Source: Parasponia andersonii
Lineage: Eukaryota > Streptophyta > Magnoliopsida > Rosales > Cannabaceae
Length of the DNA: 64,000 nucleotides
Reading direction: 5' to 3'
Assembly (NCBI GenBank): GCA_002914805.1
Contig: JXTB01000746.1
Span: 72,917 to 136,916, forward strand
Of this stretch, positions 34,442 through 44,093 are shown in pieces; the stretch's first letter is position 1, and every line of letters starts with the position of its first letter. Made by a program: the position numbers and the translations under genes. A model generated the notes under the pieces. That model did not search any database, was not told the DNA's origin, and was given only the letters and a program-made list of their open reading frames with translations.

Positions 34442-35044
34442 CTATTTCTCGAGGATCGAAGTCTTTGCTGGTCGTTTCGATTGATGCTTTGTCTGATGTT
34501 CGACTGACGCTTTGACTGACGTTCCAACTGATGCTTCGACTGACGTTTTGCCCGATGTTTCGACTGATGCTTCTTTTGGTAGCTGGACCATCATTGTGCG
34601 AGGCGTCGCATCCTTTGCTGCGAGTTTCAATGAGTTGTTATAATAAGTCCGCGCATCATATTGGTTTCCTTGCACCTTGCCTACCCCATGTTGGGTCAGG
34701 AATTTCATAGTAAGATGATAGATTAAAGTGACAGCTCGAAGTTCCATCAGTGTTGGTCTTCCCAGCATAGCAATGAATGCGAAGGGGTAATTTACCACTA
34801 AAAATTGGGCTATTATCGTTGAAACCCTAGGATAGGTTCCAATGTTGACCATTAATTCAATCATGCCCATAGGCATTAGGCTGTCAACAGTGAAACCGTA
34901 GAGCGGAGTGATGGTGGGCTTCAAGTCGCTTTCATTCAACTCCATCTTCTTAAAGGCGTCGTAGTACAGGATGTCAACAGCACTCCCTTTATCGACCAAT
35001 ACTCGCCACAACTGCGTGCTTCCACAATTGATTTTTATGACCAA
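34442..35044 (-). pseudogene. Protease region of Tat element 2
   Basis: A 200-residue frame. Residues about 14-30 read RVLVDKGSAVDILYYDAF, the retropepsin active-site region, with D-K-G in place of D-T/S-G. AMLGRPTLMELRAV is the C-terminal protease motif. The last 50 residues are a degenerate Ser/Thr/Val/Glu repeat (ASVETSGKTSVEASVGTSVK), a low-complexity linker. Tat elements often have D-N-G here, so the Lys may be a later substitution. Its substrate would be the Gag-Pol polyprotein of the element. Confidence 0.75.
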
Positions 35045-35435
35045 TGCATCATTATGTGGATAATGGACCTCTCTCGTGTCCTATTCTGTGAAGGTAATGT
35101 CCATATCCAGTACTCGTTGAAGCTTTCATGGTCGCTGCTCAAGGTGCATAATGTTAGTTAATAGCTGTTGTCGAGCTTCTCGTGCATACCTGTCTTGAGC
35201 CCTTTTTGAATTTCCACCAATATGCGGTCCTCCAAAGATAGTTCGTACTTCGCGTTGAATTTCTGGAGGTTGCTATTGGTTTTCTTCTCGCATTTCGTTG
35301 TTCTACCTAGTATATTGCCGCAGTCGCCCTTCTTTAATCAATCTTTCAATTTCATCCTTCAAGGCATAGCAATTATTGGTATTATGTCCAATGTCATTGT
35401 GATACCAATAGAACTTGTTGGGTTCGCGCTTTGCT

Positions 35436-36960
35436 CTATCCTATTTCATTGGTTCCAGTTGATGGTATCACTCCTGCTGGTTTGTGACCGCATAGATATG
35501 ATCTATGGGCGCGTTTAATTCGGTATGATTGTCGAACCTCATGGGAACTCTTGAAATCTCCTGTTTTGGTTCTAAGCTGATTCTCCGTCAACTGTTCATT
35601 ACTCCTTTTGTTTTTCTTATTACCGTTATTATTGGTCGTGATCGCATCTTTAGTAGCATCTTTCTTTCCTTCTTTATTTGTCTTTTGAAGATTCTCGTGC
35701 GAAGATTCTACCCTCAGATACCGGCCAACTCTTCGGTAGACGTCTTCAAGAGTTCTACATTCTCGCTCAAGTAATTCCTCCCAGAGTTTAGTTTCTGGTC
35801 GCACTCCAGCCATCATGAGAGTTAAAACTCCCCTTCATGTGGGTTGTTGACCTTTACTAACTCTGAGGTGAATCGGTTGAGATAAGATCGTAGAGTTTCC
35901 TCTGGACCTTGCCGAATTGCAGACAAGCTAATAAGTGGAACAGTGAAATTCTTTGCAGCTTGGAACTATCTCAAGAACGTCATCTGAAGTTATTGTCAGG
36001 ACGAGATTGAGCCGGACTTGAGTCCTTGAAACCACTTCTTTGCTGCTCCTGAGAGAGTTACAGCAAAACATCTGCAACATGAATGATCATTGACACGATG
36101 GAGTTCCATCAGGTCGCTGAAGTGGTCCATATGGTTCTGTGGATCAGTTTTCCCATCAAAAGTATTTACGGTGGGAAGTCTGAGTCTAATAGGTAAGGCA
36201 ACAGCTCGAACTTCCTCGCTAAATGGCGATTGACGATACCCATCAGCGAGCTCATTGTCCCAACCAGTAAGTGCGTCTAATGCGATCCTTAAATTGTGAA
36301 CATCGACGTTCGGAGGGAGAGCATTATCTCTTGCTGGCGGCAAGGGCGGCCTTTGATCGTTATCTCGATGTATGAAGGTTGGTCAGGTAGAGTCTTCTAC
36401 GATCTGTGAGAGGAATCAAGTGAAATAGTGCGACAAGATCAGTTTTGGTCGTTATGATGCGATACGGATTGGTCATGACTACGTCGCCGCTCCAAGTGTT
36501 GTCTTAGGTCTGTAGGATTTTTTCTCGACTCTCTGCTGATTCTTTCAAAGACACTTCTCGATTGACGTTTTTGTTCGTTGTTTAAGCGATCTTGATTACC
36601 ATTTGATTTGTGAAAAGGTTGTCTATGATCACGGTTAGTGCTTGAACTCTCTGTACTAGATTCTAGAGGCAAGTTTGCGACCTTGCTTTTTCCCTTGGAG
36701 ATGCGATTCTCAAGATGCTCTTGCTAGGTTCTTGGCTGGTTTCGTTTTCTTGTCTCTAGGATCTGTATTCCTTTCTCAAGTAGTTGAGTAGGATGTTCTC
36801 TGGGACGTTCGTGTTGTGGTGGGGTCACCATATATCCTTCAGTAAGTCGTCGACGGGAGTCATTGATCTGGTTAGTGATTTGCTGAAGGTTCACCAGTGT
36901 CTCCTCCATGCGATCTTGTCTCTGAGCAAGGTTTTCTGATGCGGTCATGGTTGGCTGATC
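35436..36960 (-). pseudogene. gag of Tat element 2, broken into pieces
   Basis: Starts MTASENLAQRQDRMEETLV (frame 36,948-36,724) and is then cut by a TAG after NQPRT. It continues as an Arg/Ser-rich stretch (36,672-36,439) and the core gag domain (36,343-35,996) with FDGKTDPQNHMDHFSDLMEL and AAKKWFQGLKSGSIS, typical of the Ty3/gypsy capsid. Downstream, RQGPEETLRSYLNRFTSEL is readable around 35,870-35,920 between stops, followed by the frame 35,816-35,436 with a Lys/Asn-rich C-terminus. No CCHC zinc knuckle is evident. It once formed the capsid of the element's particles. Confidence 0.82.
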
Positions 36961-37091
36961 CTGAGCAAGGTCTACCTATGCAGCAGCAGTGTTTTGGGGT
37001 TAGTTTTGGCTAGTTCCGGTGACTCTGGTAGTGTTTTTGGTATTTGCCATTGTTGAAAAAAACAGAATTGACAAAATTTTCTATAGGAATA

Positions 37092-37111
37092 GCCCTCCTT
37101 TTAGTGCCAAT
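37092..37111 (-). other. Primer-binding region of Tat element 2
   Basis: On minus the 5' LTR ends CATCAACA and is followed by ATTGGCACTAAAAGGAGGGC. The first Tat element has ATTGGTGCTAGAAGGAGGG at the same place. Which tRNA primes cannot be settled by eye. Confidence 0.6.
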
Positions 37112-37785
37112 TGTTGATGGAGATTTTGTCAACAATAAATTTGAGAATTTTGCAAGATGTGGCTTGTGTGAAAAGGGTTATCAATCAAAACAAATAAAGA
37201 GACAAGAATTTTATAGTGGTTCAGCCCCAAAAAAGATGAGCCTACGTCCACTGCTTTTCACTATTTTCTAGTGAATTACAAGAACTCAAAATTACAATGT
37301 ATTATCCAGAAAGAAGAAGCAAGAGTTAAAAAGATTCTTTCAAAAATTCCTCAGCCTCCCAAGATCAAAAAAAGTCTAAGATCCCCCCTCACTGAAACAT
37401 TGAACTCCTTTTATATAGATGAGGATAGCATAATATTTCCCAATTGTGAGAATGGGTAACTGTATAATCAGGCAATACAATTTGAGTAATAATATAACTG
37501 GGTAATCACTTAAATAAGATGATTGGTCGATCTTTAAAGAGAAACTTTTATTTTCCTTTCTAAGTTACCCGTTTGACGAAGCGTAGACTAGTCTCCTTTT
37601 CATTATAGTCACACTTAACTCATTCGGAGGAGGTCGCTTTAAACTTGTTCGGAGGAGGTTGCACATAACTCTTTCGGAAGAGGTCACACTAACTTATGCG
37701 GTGGAGGTCGCATGTAACTCTTTCGGAAGAGGTCGCACTTAATCTTACTCATGCGACCTGACATAGGATTTTAGACCGCACAACA
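37112..37785 (-). repeat. 5' LTR of Tat element 2
   Basis: 674 bp, begins on minus TGTTGTGCGGTC and ends CATCAACA. A TATA-like tatataaaag on minus (about 37,412-37,421) lies where the promoter is expected. The U3 start contains five degenerate 24-28-bp units (about 37,620-37,745). Confidence 0.92.
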
Positions 37786-37790
37786 CCAAC

Positions 37791-39099
37791 TCTCTTAACG
37801 GTAAAAGTGAACTCTTTCATTCTAAATTCTTTAATTCAGAATGAATCAAATCTCTTCACGTAGTTTCAATCGAGTTGCATGTGGTTTCTTATATTGACGT
37901 CCTCATATTAATTATCCTTTTCTTTCACTTTTAATTGTTTTCAAAATCTTTTATTGTTTCAAAATTCTGCGTTGGTTTCCCTTAAAAATATATACATAGG
38001 TTGTCAATCTAGTATGTATTTTTTCAGTCATTGGATTATTATCTAATAGTGATCCAACAACTATGATGATGTACATAAAAAGACATGCATTATTAATACT
38101 ATGTCTTTCTCTTACTTTAAACTATAAAAAGATGTGCATAATAAATTTTAGCCAAAATAATATGTATGTATTCGTAAAAAAAAAAATACCTATTGGATTG
38201 GTGACCATATATATACACATGTGTTGAAATTAACATTACTCTCGTTTTTATACTTTCTTGTCGTTTCTTATTGAACACGGTTTTCAATTAAGTTCATGGT
38301 TTCAAAGTTGTGTTTCGTATTTCTTTTTGGTTATTGTCTCTTTCCGAGTTTCATTTCGTTTTAGGCTTTGAGTAAGTATTAACTACTAACGTGAAGATCA
38401 GTTAAGATTTAGGAAGATGCATATGTATTATTACCAAAAGAATGAATAGTAGCCATATATATTTTTCTTTTTAAAAAAAAGTACAGGACAGAGACATATT
38501 TAATATTAATTAAGCAAGTGGAAATGCAGACTAAGAATTAATAATTCTTCAACTAGTTGGATTGTCACTCAGAAACACAAGTATGATTTAATTAATATTG
38601 TTACGTGTAAAAAGTTCAGTTCACAAATCGACAAATCCAGAACTTCTATTACCACTTTCACCATGGCAACTAGTATTATCTTAGTTAGTATGAAAATTTT
38701 GCTTGATTATATGAAAATTTTGTTGGATTGTGTGGTCTTTAATCACACTGTATGCATGCTTAATAACTTAATCTACCACGGCATAAGTCAATTATATATG
38801 TAGAGTGTAAGTGATGAGAGTGAGAGTTTTGGAGGGTGTGAGATGCCTAGGATCACCTTCTACTCTTCTTCCTAGTTATAGCGAAAACATGTGGTGACAA
38901 AATGGAGTTAACTCTCACTTTTAATAGAGAACTACTATATAAATTTGTATATCTGATTTGCTTATTTTCTATTTTGCATCTGTATATTAATTATTGCTTT
39001 CGCAATCAAGGATTGTTGCAGAACAACTATTAGTGTTTCCACATGAATCCGGTCATATTCATACAGCTTTAAATTAAGTCCATTGTCCCTTCCTTTCTT
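37791..39099. other. Intergenic with a short TTGTCGTTT patch
   Basis: The sequence at 38,255-38,365 carries ttgtcgtttctta and several tttcgttt variants on +, about 1.2 kb upstream of the intact RLP. The rest is AT-rich with no gene. Confidence 0.5.
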
Positions 39100-39577
39100 A
39101 ACCAATTAATGGATCAAGTATATTGAAGAAGAAACCCAGAGCAAATAAAAGTATATTGAAGAAATTAAATGTTGGATTTGATGGTGTTGAACTTGGCACT
39201 ATAGACATTGAGTGCATGCATAATTCCTGTGTGTACGTATTTTAATATTGATATTACTGTTAAAAGTCTACTAAAGGTGATCTACAATTCCATCCACTTC
39301 AAAGTATCTTTGGCAAATATTCATCTTTATCAGGAGACGTGCAAGAAAAAGTAGGCACATATTATAATCTGATTGGAGAGATTTCTTTTTTTATTCGAAG
39401 TGGATTAGCTTTTCTTTGGATTCATCCCTTGTTCAAGTATATTTCATATATTTTAGAAAGACTTGGTAGTATTTACTTTTTGAGTTACATTACTCCATCA
39501 TTTACTATATAATTAGTAACATAACAGGTAATTATTCACGCTCAAGTCAGTCATCAGATAGATATTTCATAACTCTG
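39100..39577 (+). promoter_or_regulatory. Upstream region of the intact + strand RLP
   Basis: The part 39,100-39,440 is duplicated at 22,590-23,060 and 25,795-26,600 (shared blocks: ttgaagaaattaaatgttgga, gttgaacttggcactatagac, ccacttcaaagtatctt, gaagtggattagctt). The string actatataatt at about 39,503-39,513 is a plausible TATA box 65-95 bp before the two candidate start codons. Confidence 0.5.
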
Positions 39578-42415
39578 ATGTACGAAAGAAAGAAAGAGAT
39601 GAGTTTGCCATCTTTTTCTGTGCTATGTGTCCTCTTCTTGATTTTCCAATATTCTCATATTCGCTTTTCATCTTCTTCTGCCGTCCCACAGTGCCATCCT
39701 GATGAAAGATCTGCTCTACTCCAGTTCAGGAGCTCCTTTTCCATCAATACCCCTGATTCTCTCCAGCATTTGTGTTCGTCTTTTGCGAGTATAAGCCCCT
39801 GGAATGAGAGCTCCGACTGCTGCATGTGGAGTGAGGTTATGTGTGATAGAGTTACAGGTTACGTCATCGGCCTTAACCTCTTTTGTAGCGGGCTTCAAGG
39901 TACCATAAGCGCCAACAGCAGCCTCTTCTTGCTCCGCCATCTCCAGTTTCTCTCTCTTTCCGGTAATGATTTCAGAGGCTCCTCAATTTTACCGGAGTTT
40001 GGCCAATTCAAGAACATGACCGAACTTTACCTGTCTGCAGCCAACTTCAGCGGTTATGTGCCCCTAGAAATTTCCCATCTTTCCAAATTGGTTTCCTTAC
40101 AACTCATTGAATTTAATGAGCAAAATATCAAAATAAATGTAAGTGCAGCTACCTTCCAAGCACTTGCTCGAAACTTAACAAACTTAAGAGAACTCCAACT
40201 GAGTAATATTGACATGTCTTCTCTTTCTTCCATCTCCTTCATGAACATGTCTTCTTCTCTAACGTCTCTTTATCTTGTCAGTACTAAGTTGCGTGCAGAG
40301 CTCTCAGAGAATGTTTTTCGGTTGCCAAGACTCCAGGAACTTGAATTAGATGCAAACGAAGAGCTCACTGGATTGTTTCCCAACTCTAACTGGTCCAGTG
40401 CACTTAGAGTATTGGACCTCTCTTATACTGGATTCTCCATTGATTTACCTCATTTACTAAAAAATGCAAGGTCTTTGTCTGATTTGTCACTGAGTTACTG
40501 CAATTTTGTAGGGTCACATCCCACAATTCTTAGTAACCTCACACCTCAAATTGTTTCCTTGAACCTTGCTGGTAACAATTTCAGTGGCCAGATTCCATGG
40601 CCTACTTTAAACCTTGAGGGTGCCATCTCCTTAGATTTTTCATTCAACAATTTTACAGGCCAGCTTCCAGATGTTAACAGTGCTTCAAGGCAAAGTTTTT
40701 CTTTGTTTAACACATCAAAATATCTACTGGATAGAGTTCCTTCGAGTTTAACCACTTTGAGGTTATCTCATAACTTTCTCACTGGCAAAATACCATCCTG
40801 GATATATGAAATGCCATATCTGCAGGAGTTAGACCTGGGAAACAACTTCTTTACTGGTAATGTAGAGATAGAAAAGCTGTCCAACTTAAAAGAGCTATCA
40901 ACTCTTGATCTTTCTTCTAACAATTTGTCATTGAGTTTCAACAACTCCGTAAATTATAACTTCGATAACCTTTGGGCATTGAGATTGTCTTCTTGCAACC
41001 TAAGTGAGTTCCCACATTTTTTCAAATCTTCGAAAGATCTAGGTACCTTAGACCTTTCACGTAACCAAATACAGGGAAATGTTCCTAAATGGTTATGGGA
41101 AGTGGGTCAGAATTCACTCTTTGAGTTGAATCTTTCGCACAACTTTTTGACATACATTGAGCCACTTCCATGGAAAGAACTAAGTATTCTTGACCTTAGT
41201 TTCAACTTGTTCTCTGGACCTCTACCAATTTCATCATCACCTGGCTTACAGGTCCTTTTGGGGTCAAAAAATCAATTTGGAGGACAAATCCCAACTTCCT
41301 TTTGCAACATGTCATCCCTTCAGGTGCTTGATTTATCTTATAATAACTTGAGTGGTAAGGTTCCTCAATGCTTGGGAAATTTTAGTGAATATCTCACAGT
41401 TTTGGATTTGCGGAGGAACAGATTACACGGCACTCTCCCTACAACATATGCAAAAGGAAATAGTTTAAGGAGTTTGAATCTAAATGAAAATCAGCTAGAA
41501 GGTTCATTGCCTCGATCATTGGTGCATTGTAGAAGTCTCGAAGTTCTAGATCTCGGAAATAATCTGTTAAATGACACATTCCCCAACTGGCTAGAATCTC
41601 TTCCAGAGTTACGGGTCCTAGTCCTGAGATCTAACAAGTTTCGTGGTGCCATAGGAAATCCAAAGATCAATTTTTCGTTTCCTCAGTTAAGAATCATGGA
41701 TTTGTCCTACAACGAGTTTAATGGTGTTCTTCCCACAAAATACTTCGAGAATTTCAAAGCCATGATGAATGCAGAGAGAGTCAAAATGGAGTACATGGGA
41801 GAACGTTATTATCAGGACTCTGTAATGGTTACCATGAAAGGCTTGAAGATTGAGCTGGTAAAAATCCAAACTATCCTCATAACCATTGACTTATCAAGCA
41901 ATAATTTCACAGGAAAGATTCCAGAGGTAATCGGAAAGCTCAAGTCCCTTAAGGGTCTCAACTTTTCTCATAACATGCTTAATGGTACTATTCCACATAC
42001 GTTGGGAAATTTGACTAACCTCGAATGGTTAGACCTCTCTTCGAATGAGCTTGCAGGGATGATTCCATCCCAGTTGACGGATCTACCATGGATTGCATTC
42101 TTGAACCTTTCGCAAAACCACCTTGTGGGACCAATACCTCATGGAAAGCAGTTTAATACCTTTAGTAATGACTCGTTCAATGATAATTTGGATTTATGTG
42201 GTTTTCCATTGTCAAAAATGTGCAATGAGGACACTGATGAGCAAAACTCACCATCGTCAACCTTGGAGCAAAAACACGATTCAGATGAAGCAAATGGATT
42301 TACCTGGAAAGTTGTTGTACTGGGGTATGGATGTGGTTTTGTATTTGGGATCTCTATGGGGTATTTTACATTTTTCTCAAATGGAAAAGCTAGTTGGATT
42401 TTGAAATGGTTGTAG
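39578..42415 (+). CDS. LRR receptor-like protein (Cf-9/9DC-type), intact
   Basis: Intronless, 945 residues, extracellular LRR protein with one membrane anchor and no kinase. The Met at 39,599 is the better start, because it gives a clean signal peptide (MSLPSFSVLCVLFLIF) and matches the MSLL start of the broken paralogue. The LRR N-cap has CHPDERSALLQF (residues 39-50) and SDCCMWSEVMCD (79-90). Roughly 25-30 LRRs of the plant LxGxIP type follow. An island of about 45 residues (725-770, KMEYMGERYYQDSVMVTMKG) precedes the last four LRRs, as in Cf proteins. An acidic stretch, a transmembrane helix (about 911-933, GYGCGFVFGISMGYF with GxxxG spacing) and a short tail (SNGKASWILKWL) end it. Relatives detect pathogen or damage molecules at the plasma membrane with SOBIR1/BAK1-type kinases; the ligand here is unknown. 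WSEV replaces the usual WSGV. Confidence 0.95.
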   Translation: MYERKKEMSLPSFSVLCVLFLIFQYSHIRFSSSSAVPQCHPDERSALLQFRSSFSINTPDSLQHLCSSFASISPWNESSDCCMWSEVMCDRVTGYVIGLNLFCSGLQGTISANSSLFLLRHLQFLSLSGNDFRGSSILPEFGQFKNMTELYLSAANFSGYVPLEISHLSKLVSLQLIEFNEQNIKINVSAATFQALARNLTNLRELQLSNIDMSSLSSISFMNMSSSLTSLYLVSTKLRAELSENVFRLPRLQELELDANEELTGLFPNSNWSSALRVLDLSYTGFSIDLPHLLKNARSLSDLSLSYCNFVGSHPTILSNLTPQIVSLNLAGNNFSGQIPWPTLNLEGAISLDFSFNNFTGQLPDVNSASRQSFSLFNTSKYLLDRVPSSLTTLRLSHNFLTGKIPSWIYEMPYLQELDLGNNFFTGNVEIEKLSNLKELSTLDLSSNNLSLSFNNSVNYNFDNLWALRLSSCNLSEFPHFFKSSKDLGTLDLSRNQIQGNVPKWLWEVGQNSLFELNLSHNFLTYIEPLPWKELSILDLSFNLFSGPLPISSSPGLQVLLGSKNQFGGQIPTSFCNMSSLQVLDLSYNNLSGKVPQCLGNFSEYLTVLDLRRNRLHGTLPTTYAKGNSLRSLNLNENQLEGSLPRSLVHCRSLEVLDLGNNLLNDTFPNWLESLPELRVLVLRSNKFRGAIGNPKINFSFPQLRIMDLSYNEFNGVLPTKYFENFKAMMNAERVKMEYMGERYYQDSVMVTMKGLKIELVKIQTILITIDLSSNNFTGKIPEVIGKLKSLKGLNFSHNMLNGTIPHTLGNLTNLEWLDLSSNELAGMIPSQLTDLPWIAFLNLSQNHLVGPIPHGKQFNTFSNDSFNDNLDLCGFPLSKMCNEDTDEQNSPSSTLEQKHDSDEANGFTWKVVVLGYGCGFVFGISMGYFTFFSNGKASWILKWL

Positions 42416-44093
42416 GATAGCAACGTTGATGTCTCAATCATGAATTAGTGTGAGTGGTTTTCATATCTTGTTTCTTCAAATTTTCTGTTTCATTGTCAAG
42501 GTTTAGTTGCTGGTTTCGGGTTGTAATAATGTTTGTATTTGCTGTAATGTTATGTTTTATCCATTTTCTCTGTTTCCTTCTTTTATCCATGTCTAATGTC
42601 TAATCCTCTCTCCATTTTCAAACTCTTCCGAGTTTCATCTCAATTCGATATGCATGAGTCACCAATTTTTTTAACTCTAAGCAGCTCTTTCGATAAAGTC
42701 TTTTGCCTTCATCTTGTGCCACAAGCAATTTTTCTCCGCAAGTCTTTTAGTCTTCCTTGGAACTATGAACATTTTTTATAACATCATAGGCCTATGGTCT
42801 TGATCAATGATGACAATGAAGATATATTCTTGGAATTATGAAATTCTTTCCTTATTACTTGAAGCATGATTCATGTGTCTTGATATTTGATTAGGAGATT
42901 AGGACAAATCATACAGGTCACTATGATATTAGGAGGTCTGTCATTGGGATGTCAAACATTGGAAATTCCATCTTTTCATAAATATTTTTATTTAGTAGGG
43001 ATTTTTTTGGAGGAAAAAATTTCCAATTATGCTTATCAATTTATTTATTTATTTTTTGTCTTTGTTTTCCCCTGTTTTTCTCTGTTTGGTTGTTGCTCCC
43101 CTGTTTTACCCTGTTTCAGCTACAAGCTCTAAAGCTTACAAGCAGTCCTTGTTACTGAATCCTCAATTAATAGGCCTTTACAGGTCAGACAGTACATGAA
43201 ACGTTCTCGCATTATTGATTAAGAAATGCTACAAAGCTTCAGTGTGATATTATTCTAGCATGACCTCTTATAACTTGTGTCATCTTTCATGCTTTCTGGG
43301 TATTGTAGTTTTATTGCCGTATTATAAGATTATGTCGTTTTAAGATTTAATTTCTTAAAAGCCTTTTTTTATGTTTCCGTTACCCTTCCTGTTCGTTTCA
43401 AGTTTTTCTTTCAAGTTTCACTTCCTTCTATCTGTCGTTTTAAATGTTTTTAGTCGTTTTCTCTTCGTTTTAACTAGGCATTGTCATTCAACAATATATA
43501 TGTATATCTCTCCTTGTTTTTTTGTCTTTTTACTTTTGTTTTAGCTCACGTTGATCCTAATATTCACAATATATGTGCGTCTCATAATATATATATATAT
43601 ATATTTATTTTTTTCACTTGATTTGTTCAAAGCAAGAACATAAAACAAAAGCACGATTCTTGAAACAGGGGAGACCACGAGACCATCTTATAATTAATAT
43701 AATTTTGTACTAATATTTGTTGAAGTTTACTCTCATAAAGAGAAAGAGCTTGGTGTGTGAAAAGGATAAAGAATATATTCATGAATAGCAATATTATATG
43801 CACATACATTAAAATCATATTTGTTAATAATTTTGTCAAATGGTAATTTTTCAGTAAAATGTATTTTTTACGCTTTTTAGAGCTAAATTCACTATGCGTT
43901 TAACACATCAAATAGTTTTAATTCAATGTTTAGGACTCATTTATAGTATTTTATTTATTAGCTTTAGGTAAACACGAGGTGGCAATTACTGTACTAAATT
44001 GTGTTTAATAGCACTAAGTTAGTTTAAATTCAGCTTAACCGTGTAATGTCATTTTTATACATTCTAATAATTAGACATTGATACTATATTTGT
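42416..44093 (+). other. 3' flank of the intact + strand RLP
   Basis: 3' untranslated region with an aataat near 42,524, then AT-rich DNA. GTCGTTT-type cores occur at 43,310-43,470 (for example gtcgttttaag near 43,335, gtcgttttaaatg, gtcgttttctc). A TA microsatellite lies at 43,588-43,605. No further gene is supported; frames at 42,596 and 42,887 lack recognisable content. Confidence 0.42.

Larger units (their letters stand above)
26766..37785 (-). mobile_element. Full-length Ty3/gypsy Tat-clade LTR retrotransposon
   Basis: An 11.0-kb element on minus with LTRs at 37,112-37,785 (5') and 26,766-27,438 (3'), both bounded by TG..CA, and a perfect 5-bp target duplication ccaac at 26,761-26,765 and 37,786-37,790. 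Gag, protease, reverse transcriptase, RNase H, a second RNase H and integrase follow in that order from about 36,960 to 31,190. Between integrase and the 3' LTR lies a 3.7-kb region with an extra gene on the opposite strand. The LTRs differ at roughly 60 positions by my eye count (about 91% identity), mostly transitions, so the insertion is not recent. The coding regions have many stops and frameshifts, so it is not autonomous now. The double RNase H and antisense gene fit the Tat lineage, including Retand-like elements. Confidence 0.93.
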
